This document shows positions 51,700 through 61,810 of a DNA stretch of 64,000 nucleotides, in pieces (the first letter of the stretch is position 1; each line of letters starts with the position of its first letter). Source of the DNA: Isoetes taiwanensis (lineage: Eukaryota; Streptophyta; Lycopodiopsida; Isoetales; Isoetaceae). Under the pieces are notes generated by a model. That model was given only the letters and a program-made list of their open reading frames with translations. It ran no database searches and was not told where the DNA came from. Made by a program: the position numbers and the translations under genes. Where the stretch lies: positions 40,907,841 to 40,971,840 of the forward strand of contig JAJEKV010000002.1 in NCBI GenBank assembly GCA_021234155.1. The letters run 5' to 3'.

Positions 51700-54600
51700 A
51701 GTCTACGTAATGGAAGATCTGTACCATCTATTTCCAGAAGGTCTAAAAGGAAGCAAATCAGCCACCATCTCCAACTTGATATGCATGCCTGGGCTATGAA
51801 GCTTGCTTCAAACGGCAGACCTATGACGAATACCTTCTGCCATTCCCCAAACCCATGAAGCGTTCATAAAATTTAGGGCATAGTTACAAATCTACAACAA
51901 GCACATAAGGAGGCAGAGATAATACCTCGAAATCTATGGGCACTATTCCGGTTACCCAGTTTCCAGAGTCGCTGCCCAGCAACGGGGGAGACCGCCAATT
52001 TACACCCGATAATATGTTTGGAGCAGTTTATGTCATATTCTGGGTACATATTGGCATATACATAGAATATGCCATAAACCCCGCATGAACAGAGTTTTTT
52101 CCCCTTAGGGGCAACCCAAAAATCAAGCACCAGACAATCCACAAAACACAGCCTTTGTTGTTTAGGGCAACGATGAGAAACAAAAGTGAATCAGTTCTCT
52201 TTGTGAATGGCTAGACAAAACATGTTGGTCTTGTGTTTGTCTACTATACTCAAAGGGGTACAAAGGTTTGATACCAAAATTCATGGGATAGAGAGATAAA
52301 CATTGGGGTGTCATGACATCATCGAGCCAATGCCACATTCGAAGTAGGGCAAAGCCTTTTGAGATGCATATTGGCAATACAATTTCAAAACTAGTAGATA
52401 ACTAGTGCCCCTATCTTCAAAAGCTTATGACTGACTGAGTATGGATGTAGTTACATTACCTCCAAGAGCTATTGGGTGGAAAAATAAATCATATTTATGC
52501 TACCATTAATGATATTAATGATATCGTAATGGCATAAACAAGAAAAAACATGTCAGTTTGTTACAAATGACATCAAAATTCATTATTAATTCATTGTGTT
52601 CTCTTCTTTCATTACTGCTTCCAAAAAGAAAAATAGGTAACATTTTGGGCGCTACCAGATCTACACTAAATTTTATGTCAATTTGACCAATTAAAGTTGG
52701 CTTTGTAGAAAATCTTGATGGACTTTGTGAAAGATACTTTGAATTTTTGTAGTCTTGAGTATTTTCTAGCTTTATGACTCGCATAGATCGAATGGAATGC
52801 CTCGGTTCAATCAATATTAGCTATATGAGAATCTAAGCATGATTAAAAATTGCATTCTCATGCTTTTTGCTTGCATGTTTTGATGTTTGAGAGAGGAATG
52901 CCACTTCCTTGCATGATAAGTTAAATTCCAGCATAACCAACCTTATATGACCGACAAAAATTGCAATTTTACGTAGTACATTGAATATGCCAGTTTTCAC
53001 ATGTTGGATATGGGCAAGGCAGGGTGTCAAACTAATGGCAGAGCTCGTACTGCAGCATGAATGCCAAAGATGACTTTGGCTATTGATATAATGGAGAGAA
53101 TACATGCCAATGGGAAAACAATGGCACCATCTTCATCTCCATGCACTCAGTTGGAAAAATGGGAAATGAAGTAGTGAACATATGTAGCAATGCATATATG
53201 ATTGAAAGCTGCCCAAATGAAAGCTGAGAGATGCTAAGAACGCAATATACTGACCACAGATTCCATAAACATTGGAATCTCAGACGCCCTATAATACACC
53301 ATGCAAACCTTAATGTTTAGAAAAGCAGCCAATTGCACTTTCAATTAATCTTGGTTTTGAGCAGTGAAAGCACTTATGAATCAGGATACGTTGAATTCGG
53401 CATCTCAAACAATCTCACACTGGCGCATTGGGGAGTTGGTTACTTCCAGATGATGATAATTATAGTTTTATATAGCAGGATTTAAAGTCCATTATTATCT
53501 GTTATGACAAAATATGATAAATATAGTCTAGTATCCTCATTCATCATTCCAAAATGCAACTTCTTAGAAATGTAATAAGACCTTAGACGTACAAAAAAAG
53601 CTTGCAACATAGGTCCTACCTGAAGCTTAGAAATGCAAAGCAAAGCCTTAAGATCTGCACACAAAAACATGAACACATCAAACATAAAGAAGCATAAATA
53701 TTTGAAAAACACCTCCGGTGCTCATACAAACCAATATAGGCTTGAGGTGAACAACATATTATTCACCACCGCACTTCCAAAAATTCACCAATTCACATTG
53801 AAAAATTGCAGATATGCACCTCCGCCTGCAATCTCTCTGAGTAGCAACACGCCGACTTGAGAGTTAAACCTTGTGCAACACCTCCAGCTCCAGAACCCCC
53901 CGGATGCAATTCACATCATCACATGTAGAAACATTGTAGAACAAATCTGGAGATGTATTAAAAAAGTGACCATGTTTTGTCATTTTAGGCCCACAAACTA
54001 GACTATTAATACATGGCATCTTGAAAGCCAGATCTTGCTACTGTCATTACCTTGCTACAAATGTACTTAACAGTTGACCTCCTACCAACAAAAGGAGATA
54101 ATGGCAAGTTGCACCAATGCACAAACTGCGTATCAAGATTGATGGAAAGCATAATTCACTTTAGAAAAAAGAGTGTGTGAATTATCAGTACAGAGGAAGT
54201 AAAAAGAACAACAAGAAAAAATGCCCGAACCAAAGATCCAAAGGGGCCTCAAGTTAAAAGCTTTATGGGTCAAGGAAGGAGATAATGCAAGTCCACAGAC
54301 ACAAATATGACCAATAATTGTTATGCAAGTGGAATAAACTTTAAAGATGGATCCCGGGAGGCAAGGGACAAAAAGGGGTATAGAAAGGATGAAAGTTTGC
54401 CTACCTTGAAGGTTATGAAAACATGGATAGTTATCAATACAATATTAAGACCCCACAACAACATGCCTAAGAAGAAAATAAAAAAGGAATGTAGTATGGC
54501 AAAGAAAAAGGAAGTCTATATAAGAAACCGAATGATTTAAAACTGCTATTCAAAACTGATCATTCAGACGTTATTCCATCTGAAGCAGTTATTAATTGAC

Positions 54601-54785
54601 TTTTGGCCATAGAAAGAAATATTAGAAGAACACGTCAACTTTGACTCCACAAAAATGTTTGTGAAACATTAATGCATTATAAAGTAAGCAGCCTAAATCA
54701 AGCCTTGAATGAACCTGAAAAGACCACTCAAATCCTAGATTGTAAACAAGCGGCAGGGGATCAAAAAAAGACACAGAAAAACAAA
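51700..54785. other. No gene recognised
   Basis: AT-rich, with short frames on both strands and no family features. It lies inside the 4-kb segment bounded by direct repeats. Confidence 0.5.
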
Positions 54786-54798
54786 AGACCTAGAGCAA

Positions 54799-55020
54799 AA
54801 CCATTCGGCTAAGTGGTTGAAGACCATAGTATCTTGCACAAACCTGCATGAGATCAAAAGAACAGACATTTAAAGCACTTAGAGGAAAACCATTGGGCTG
54901 ACTAATGGGGTTGAAGACCACAACATCTTGCATAAACCAGCAGGAGATCAAAAGAACACACAGGAAAAACAAAAGACTGTTGTCTAATGGTTGAAGACCA
55001 CAGTATCTTGCACAAAGCAA
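54799..55020. repeat. Imperfect tandem repeat, about three copies
   Basis: Units containing GGTTGAAGACCAYAGTATCT and TTGCACAAACC...GAGATCAAAAGAACA begin near 54818, 54909 and 54988. Confidence 0.75.
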
Positions 55021-55501
55021 ATCTAGGTGAAGGAAGGATGCTGCATAAAACAAAATTTATTACAAAATTGACCTGAGACCACAAGGCTGCCTGCATTCAG
55101 AACTAGACATAATTACAAATGCAACTTGAGCAAACCAAAAGAGGAGGATATCAACCAAATCGCGCAACAACTTTCAATCCTTTTGTAACACAACCTAGGA
55201 GAATACAGCGTGAACCTGTTGCCAACAAACATATGCCACAACACAAAAGTGCAACAACTTGCATACTGCCCATCTTTTATGAATTACTCTCCAGTACCAG
55301 AATCATACTTTGCTTGTTCTAAACTTGAATAATGTAGCAATGCAACTCTAACTTCTCTATCACGATAAGTCTTCACTACCTAACTTCTAACTTACTATGA
55401 TGAAGTGTTGCTTGACCCAAATATTTCAATAAGGAGCAAGTGCATGCAGATTATGTATGAAAACTCTAGATAATAGAAAATCAGGCCAAATGCAAGAGCT
55501 A

Positions 55502-55506
<5 letters not shown>

Positions 55507-55543
<37 letters not shown>
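55507..55543. repeat. Poly(A) tract
   Basis: A run of about 37 A after AAGC. It could be the tail of a retrotransposed sequence on the + strand; no target duplication was identified. Confidence 0.85.
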
Positions 55544-55545
<2 letters not shown>

Positions 55546-55611
55546 GAAAGTATGGTAATTTAAGAACAAAACGTTGGTAGAGTCGTATTCTTTGGTTGCT
55601 CATATTCATTG

Positions 55612-55738
55612 GTCGCATATTCATTTATCTCGTAGTACACTCTGGAATGGGGCAGTAGGGGGCTCTATGTATGATGATTTAGAAGAGCCCTTCGTGTTCT
55701 GGTGGCTTAAATGATAGCCTACACACGTATCATTACTC
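55612..55738. repeat. Direct repeat flanking a 4-kb segment, right copy
   Basis: Matches 51535-51661 with a few substitutions (for example GGGGCAGTAGGGGG for GGGGGAGAAGGGGG). It abuts a minus-strand LINE fragment. Confidence 0.85.
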
Positions 55739-56041
55739 TTCCCCCTTTGTGTTCTGGTGGCTAAGACGACAGCCTGTACGCATGGATTTACATGCATCAT
55801 CGTACCAATTATTGCACGGTAGGCCTTTTGCTTTTCGTTTGTGGGTGAAACATCTTTCTACTGCATCCAGGATGAGCTGTGCAATTTGTCTATCCAAGTC
55901 AGTTGCATGTATCAAAGCCCCCAACCCTGGTATTCCTTCCTCGCACGCTTTCTTATACAAATCTGCTTTTTTCATGTCTACCCTTATATAATGTCTCTGC
56001 TGGTTTTCTTTGACAGAACTGCATACGTTCCCTATTCCCAA
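55733..56041 (-). pseudogene. LINE ORF2 fragment (region between endonuclease and RT)
   Basis: The minus frame contains CFTHKRKAKGLPCNNWYDDACK, equivalent to CFSSKRRQKGLPCNGWFDNECK in the LINE at 44767-49280. It is a short internal fragment, cut on both sides. Just upstream on the same strand lies a CA/CT-rich microsatellite and the 3' tail of another LINE, repeating the tail-microsatellite-LINE order of the 43-49 kb cluster. Confidence 0.75.
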
Positions 56042-56049
56042 GAGTGTAT

Positions 56050-56165
56050 GAGTGTGTATGTGTGTGTGTGTGTGGGGGGGGGGGAGGGAGGAGAGATGAA
56101 ATGAAATGAAATGTATTTATTACGTCTGTGAGACCACTGAGTCTAGAAGAAGTCAGAGCGTACAA
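56050..56165 (-). mobile_element. LINE 3' tail with hairpin and microsatellite
   Basis: Read on the minus strand: AGACTCAGTGGTCT (56144-56131), CAGACGTAATAAATA, three TTTCAT units, then CTCTCC, a C-run and a CA repeat (about 56095-56050). This is the same arrangement as the three + strand LINE ends. Only about 100 bp of the LINE remain. Confidence 0.75.
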
Positions 56166-56190
56166 TCAAAAGTAACAAGGTTTAAAATGA

Positions 56191-56690
56191 AACGCATAAC
56201 TACTAATAAACATAACCATTGGATCCAGCACATTTAAATTAAAATCCCCCTTAAACCCCCTTTGGTTTGGGTGCATATTCACACGGGGGGTGACTCCGGG
56301 CAACGAGAGCTGTTGGATAGGCATATTCATCCCTTATTCCTCAATCTACACCGTACGTAAAGTTCCTCGTTTGTGGGGTATGCAAGTACAAAATTTGCTA
56401 TACTGTATAACAAGATTCGCAAAATACTATAAGATTTCAAGCGGAATACTATATGGTGTTGATTTCATACTTACAAAATACAATTATGAGGGCTCTCGCT
56501 GCCCTACGTCACCCCCCGTGTGAATATGCACCCAAACCAAAGGGGGTTTAAGGGGGATTTTAATTTAAATGTGCTGGATCCAATGGTTATGTTTATTAGT
56601 AGTTATGCGTTGGTTTTTATACTAAAAAAATTTTTAGGCCCTTCGGGCCCCAAAAAAAAACAAACATAGATAAACTCTGAGGTAAACAAA
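56191..56690 (+). mobile_element. Foldback element, copy 2, with inverted loop
   Basis: Arms 56191-56300 and about 56505-56611 are inverted copies (AACGCATAACTACTAATAAA at the left end) and share the CCCCCTTAAACCCCCTTTGG core with the element at 30829. The hairpin GGCCCTTCGGGCCC (56637-56650) follows on the right, as in copy 1. The loop sequence (for example CCTCGTTTGTGGGGTATGC) is the reverse complement of the copy 1 loop. Confidence 0.8.
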
Positions 56691-56699
56691 AAAATAGAA

Positions 56700-57500
56700 A
56701 TCAAAATAAAATGAAAAATAATGTTCATAGTGAGAAAGCCATATTCAAATTCCAAAGTACTCAAAGCCCAAGATTTATCAAAGAGAATACAAGCTTATTC
56801 CAAGCCATGAATTTGGCATAATACTAGTAATAGTACTCATTGATGCGACACTGCATTAAGTCATTTTTTATAATGTGCTAATCACTTCTGCTTCCTACAC
56901 AGGCAAAGATACATTGATGTACATTCGTTATCGTCGAACAAGATTTGCATCCATCATAGTTGATTGTAAGGGCATGAGAAACCTAACTTGGGCATTTCTG
57001 TAAGCCTACACTGTTACCTGTTGTTACTGTTGCAATAGCTAGAAGTAAAAACAATTGCCATTTCTGATGTTCGAGAACTAGGCTGCCTGAATTCTAAAAG
57101 GAAGGAACGAGATCTGCAGATATCATTCCTAGTATACGTGAAATATGTAAGCTTCCAAATTTTGATACATATCTGATGCTGCAAACCATGCTTAACCAAA
57201 AATCCACCGATGTACATTTGTTAGCATCCATATGGTACAACATGAAATAAGATATGATGGGCTTGAAAGAGGTATTTAGTAATTGATGAAAAGGTTATGC
57301 TTAATCACAGTAAATGAAAAAGCCAGCAAGATCTGAAGACATCATTGCTCATTGCTCATTGTAACGACTAACTCAACCATTTCTGTAAGCCTGCCATCTT
57401 TCTTATACATAAATGACAAGCTTGAAACACCATGGTATTACATTTGCAATAATAGCTAACACCGCCATTTCAAGAAATGAAAAAGCCGAAGAAGATCTGA
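56700..57500. other. No gene recognised
   Basis: AT-rich with short frames only. It lies downstream, on the minus strand, of the CASP-like fragment and could contain unrecognised exons. Confidence 0.45.
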
Positions 57501-58056
57501 AATTGCCTTTACCTCCAAATTGCACCAAGGGCTTTAAATGCTAAACTTAAGCTTTGTGAATTCGTGTTCTAGCTTCCGATTTTTCTCAAGCAAAGAACAT
57601 CTCAAGCTTGCTAATGTCTCCTACTTGTGTTCTTTGTCTCCCGTCTTCAAATTGAATAGAGTTGTACCCTCACTTTGTGTTGTAAAACTTGGATGAGCTT
57701 AACCACTCAGAAGGATGCCAAGAAGATATGACCTCACCTGCAAGACTTTGACCTGCTTCCGGAGATTTCCTACTTGTTTTGCAGTTGGCCTTCTGCCCAG
57801 CTCCTTTTGGAGGTCTTGAACCTGATCCTCCTGATAAAATTCATTGCATGATTAGGAAAACCATGTGACAACAGGGCGTCAAATATATGACACCTTACCT
57901 TCTCATTAAGAAGTGCATTCAACTTTTTCAACTCCGAAGATGCTTTGCTCCCTTTCCATTGATAAAGCAGATTCTAGATTCGAACCTCCCCATGCAGCTC
58001 CAAAAATAATCTTCTCTTTGGCCTCTAAAGATGCTTCAAGCTTTTCGAATTTCTAC
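57500..58056 (-). pseudogene. CASP/CUX1-like Golgi coiled-coil protein fragment, three exons
   Basis: On the minus strand, exon 58056-57899 reads VEIRKLEASLEAKEK and, after frame slips, NLESALSMEREQS and SELKKLNALLNEK, ending at a GTAAGG donor. Exon 57830-57738 follows a TTTTATCAG acceptor and reads EDQVQDLQKELGRRPTAKQV then NLRKQVKVLQ, ending at GTGAGG. A third piece at about 57690-57500 contains LLEKNRKLEHEFTKLKF. The RPT.K.V..LRK..K.LQ signature followed by EKNRKLEHE is characteristic of the plant CASP (CUX1-related golgin) family, which acts at the Golgi. Frameshifts in the first and third exons indicate a pseudogene or a fragment carried by a transposon. The rest of the gene and its C-terminal membrane segment are not seen. 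Confidence 0.65.
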
Positions 58057-58099
58057 CTGGGGCAAACAGAGCACTAGACATGCCAACATCTAAAATAAC

Positions 58100-58235
58100 C
58101 TTCAAGGCAGAAGAAAAAAAGAATAGAGCACATCCTTCACTCTGCTTCTTCTTCGGCTCTGCTCGCTTTCTGCTTCTTCGCTCGCATCCGGCTACACAAG
58201 TCGAGAAAAAGCGATCTGCCACAACCTTGCATGAA
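58100..58235. repeat. Dispersed repeat, CTGCTTCTTCGGCTCTGC type, copy 1
   Basis: A block running from AATAGAGC.CATCCTT through CTGCTTCTTCTTCGGCTCTG and CGGCTACA to AAGCGA recurs at about 59320-59430. It may belong to the element carrying the CASP fragment. Confidence 0.55.
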
Positions 58236-58239
58236 TTCA

Positions 58240-59280
58240 CTTTGTTTTTAATTTTTAAATTGCAAGAATTTAATGCTATTATCTAAGAATACTGATCTCG
58301 AAAATGTGCAATCCGTTATTAAATTCTTAGCTCTTTGCAAGACGTTTATGAGCTCCAAAGATTCCATACAATGACTCTTTAATTTTCTTTTCTAGATTGA
58401 AGCACATGATTAACCATTGACGATCATGGAACATCTTTGGGTAAGGAGCTTACACCGGTGAAAGTTGACTTTAACCCCACCGCAATACCTTCAATCGGGC
58501 GAATGATATGTGAAACTTGAGAATAGAAATGCTCAAAGCTTGTCCAAAGATCCCTCCTCTATGATACTCAAAGATGGTCATCATCATCACATAAGCTAGC
58601 ACAAGAGTGAAGTTGTGCCACAGTTTCACCCATAGGTCCAATTAGCACTTGAAACGAAGGAGGGAGGTTAAAGAAAAGGATCTCCTTAACATATGCATCC
58701 TCAATTGACAAATTATGCCAAGATTCATCCAAGTAGTACAGAATTTCCCCCGGTCGGTTCGGTTCTTACACTAACGACGATGTGATTGTGCAGCTCTCGA
58801 TTGACAAGGTCCAATTACCACACATGAAAATGATAAAATTTGGCAACCTATTCAAAGATTTGCTTTTACTTACAAAGATTTGACATCAAGATGTGTGAGC
58901 CGCTTCACTCAATCTTGTTTTTACCTTTTCTTTTATGCAAATTAATGATCGGTGCTCTGTCTTGTCCATCGTTATGCCGTAACAATTGGTGACTATTGAT
59001 CGTTGTTGTTGTTGCCTCAAGAATCTAATAGATAATTCTTGTGCTAGAAAACAAAAACGTGACTCAAAGGAATCAATGAAGAGGAATCTAGCTTACCGAA
59101 AGCGGAATACAATAACGCCTCATGAAATTCCCGAAAAGACCCGGATCTCAAATTTGAATCGAATTGTTACATCTAATCCACTAGCCATGGGCTTACACCC
59201 TACGATGTGGCGAATTCATCGCTTTTTAATTACGTACTCAAGAATAGATTCGTCAAAAGCATTACTATAGGAATGCCATC
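58240..59280. other. No gene recognised
   Basis: Short frames only; none shows a family signature. Confidence 0.45.
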
Positions 59281-59289
59281 ATCATGTAA

Positions 59290-59460
59290 GAAGAAAAAAG
59301 GGCGTAAGAAATAAAAGGGTCAGAAAACGCAATAGAGCCCATCCTTTGGCTCTGCTTCTTCGGCTCTGCTCTGCTCTGCTTCTTCGGCTCTGCATTCGGC
59401 TACAAAAATCAAAGAAAAGCGACCTGTATGCAAAGTTCCTTGGCCTTCTTGGGTCTTGCA
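59290..59460. repeat. Dispersed repeat, CTGCTTCTTCGGCTCTGC type, copy 2
   Basis: Matches 58100-58235 in the same orientation, with an expanded CTCTG stretch. Confidence 0.55.
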
Positions 59461-59568
59461 CGAAAACACAGAACCCTAAAATGGATTAGGTCGAGGCCTG
59501 CATGCTTCAGCTTTCGAAATTCATAGGGGAACCATTGGAAATTTGGCACCAAAATCACGCCAGCGTAT

Positions 59569-59690
59569 GTGCACTCTAGATGTACCGATTAGTACGTCTC
59601 ATGGAATACCATCGTCAAATCATATAAAAACCTTAAGAAAAAAAGTATAAAAATACAAAAGAAACCCCCTGTTATTTTGCTACATATTTA
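59569..59690. repeat. Dispersed repeat of about 125 bp, copy 3
   Basis: From GTGCACTCTAGATGTACCGA to CCCCTGTTATTTTGCTACAT; matches 33508-33620 and, less well, 27355-27480. Confidence 0.7.
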
Positions 59691-59699
59691 AGAAGTGCG

Positions 59700-60820
59700 T
59701 TTGAAAGATTCCTTCTGAAAATTTATAAAATTCTGAAATCCCTCTAAAAAGGGCCTTTTTATTACCTTTAGTCCAAAGATTTATAAAACTGCTCGTGAAA
59801 ACAGACATTTTAAGAAGACTTAGTATTAAGGAAAAACACACACACAAAAAAAATCCCATTGTAGAGGGGGAAAGAACTACAATGAAATTCAAAGATTTAC
59901 TATGGGGCAAATTCGTATGAAGAAATTAGATGCTTTTGTACCTTGTCCCTGAAATTTTTATATTAGTTTGCTTTAGAAGACAGAAATTTGTTATTTCACA
60001 ACCATTTTGGCTGAACATCCTAATGGACCTTAAAACACATTGGGAGGCAGTTGAACAAACTTCTTGAATGACAAACCATTGTTTTTGCATCACATAGTAT
60101 TACAATTACCAATACATCCACGATATTTTGTAGTTAAGTTTGAAGTTTTAGTTGATGATGCAAAGATAAATTTATACCGAGGATACAAAAGTTGAAGTAA
60201 TGAAGCCATGTGATTACATGCCCTCCTTTTTTATTCTCGGAGATGTATTTTTGAACGCACATACCAATCTACAACATGGTGATGCTCAGGAGATAATCAA
60301 TCTCCTTAGCAATGTTGAGCATATTCATCACAATTACGTCATCTGTAGCAGTGGGCACCATGCACATTTCTCTGGCAGTGAAATATTCGTCTGCCTTACC
60401 CTTTCCTAAATATTTTGTAAATAAATAGGTAAACTTCTGAGGGGTTGCTACTCCTCGCTCCCCTCTGGATAAACCACGTGGTTTCCTTCTTCTTCTTCTT
60501 CTTCTAGTCAAACACCTGTGTCACCATAATATTTTGGAGTTCTTTGCCTTAAGTAGCAATTTTTTAGCTGCATGAAGTGAAGTTCGCATGTATGTAGAGA
60601 AAAAAAAAGTAGAAATAACAACATGATTCGACTACTTTATGCTCTAACATTGCATTACAAGCTCAGAAATTTTAGAACCGTTTTAGAACTTTTTAGACTA
60701 AAAAACTAAGAAAAGTGTGTAAAATTATCCCTTAGTGTGTTACTTTAGTAGTTTTCAGTTGCCAAACCCTTCGGCGAGTAACAAAGACCCCAAAAGATTT
60801 TACACGATATATACTTTACC
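59700..60820. other. No gene recognised
   Basis: AT-rich with short frames and a TTC repeat at 60486-60505. A partial palindrome unit, GATAAATTTATACCG, occurs at 60165-60179, ahead of the main array. Confidence 0.5.
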
Positions 60821-60824
60821 TCTG

Positions 60825-61000
60825 GACTGCATATATATATACATATATATATATATAAACGTTTTATATATATATGCAATTCGGTATAAATTTATACCGT
60901 TTCTCGGTATAGATTTATACCGCAAGAGTTCTCTTTTCTTCGGATATATATATGTAAGTATGTATATATATTATCATATATATATACACATATATGTGTA
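60825..61000. repeat. TA-rich microsatellite blocks
   Basis: Imperfect TATATA runs at about 60829-60875 and 60944-60995, on either side of the first two palindromes of the array. Confidence 0.9.
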
Positions 61001-61241
61001 TAAATTGATTGTCTGAAGGTTGTATGCGGTATAAATTTATACCGAGAGAGCTCTTGCGGTATAATGAGGGAGCTCTCACGGTATAAATTTATACCGTGGG
61101 AGCTCTCGCAGTGAATCGAGAGAGCTCTCGCGGTATAAATTTATACCGCTCGAGTCCATTTGCGGTATAAATTTATACCATGCGAACTCTTTGGCATGTT
61201 ATATCCGCACAACACTACCTATTGTGGTATAAATTTATACC
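60882..61241. repeat. Array of 16-bp palindromes, GGTATAAATTTATACC
   Basis: Perfect copies start at 60883, 61028, 61080, 61132, 61164 and 61226, and a one-mismatch copy at 60906. Most are flanked by C and G to make an 18-bp palindrome. Three successive copies are exactly 52 bases apart and alternate with a second palindrome close to GAGAGCTCTC. Half copies lie at about 61057 and 61289. No coding frame covers the array. Confidence 0.9.
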
Positions 61242-61810
61242 ACCCAAAAATTTATTTTGAAGACGTTATGTCCACGCATTGTCATCGCGGTATACATAAG
61301 TCTATAGCAAGAGGATGAGCAAATAAGAGCAAGTATATAAGACGAAGAGCGAGCGTCTTCGACTCCAACTTGCGCTTCAAAGTGTAAGTTTGTTCAATGA
61401 GGCATACTTTCATGTGAAAATGTTTGCTTCAATGAGGCAATGTCAAAATGTGTTGCATTTTTTACAGTTTTGTTCATAGTTTTGTACTGATTTTGAAAAC
61501 TTTGAATAAAATACATTTTTGGCACTTTAGTGTGCTTGCTGTTTTTTTCAATGTGTATTTTGTTTAGTTTTTGAAAATATTACTATTTCTCAAACCAAAC
61601 TAGGGGGGCCAAAAAGGGATGTCAAACAATTTTGAATGGAAGCTAAGTTCACACCCCCCCTCAAAAATGATGCCTAAAATTTTCAAATTGTCACACTTGT
61701 CACAAATATACCATGAAAAGGGACCTTTTTGGGGGGATTTTAGGGAATCTTTCAAAGATTCCTTTTGAAGTGCGTTTTGAGCAAATTAGTGCGTTTCATT
61801 TTAAACTTTG

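Noticed and set aside
56177-56194. Shared GTTTAAAATGAAACGCA between the foldback flank and the end of the LINE at 61800
   Set aside because: A 17-base AT-rich match in opposite orientation is within reach of chance for a window of this size.
60882-61241. CRISPR array
   Set aside because: The units are palindromes with mostly irregular spacing, the spacers are partly repeated, there are no cas genes, and the DNA is plant nuclear.
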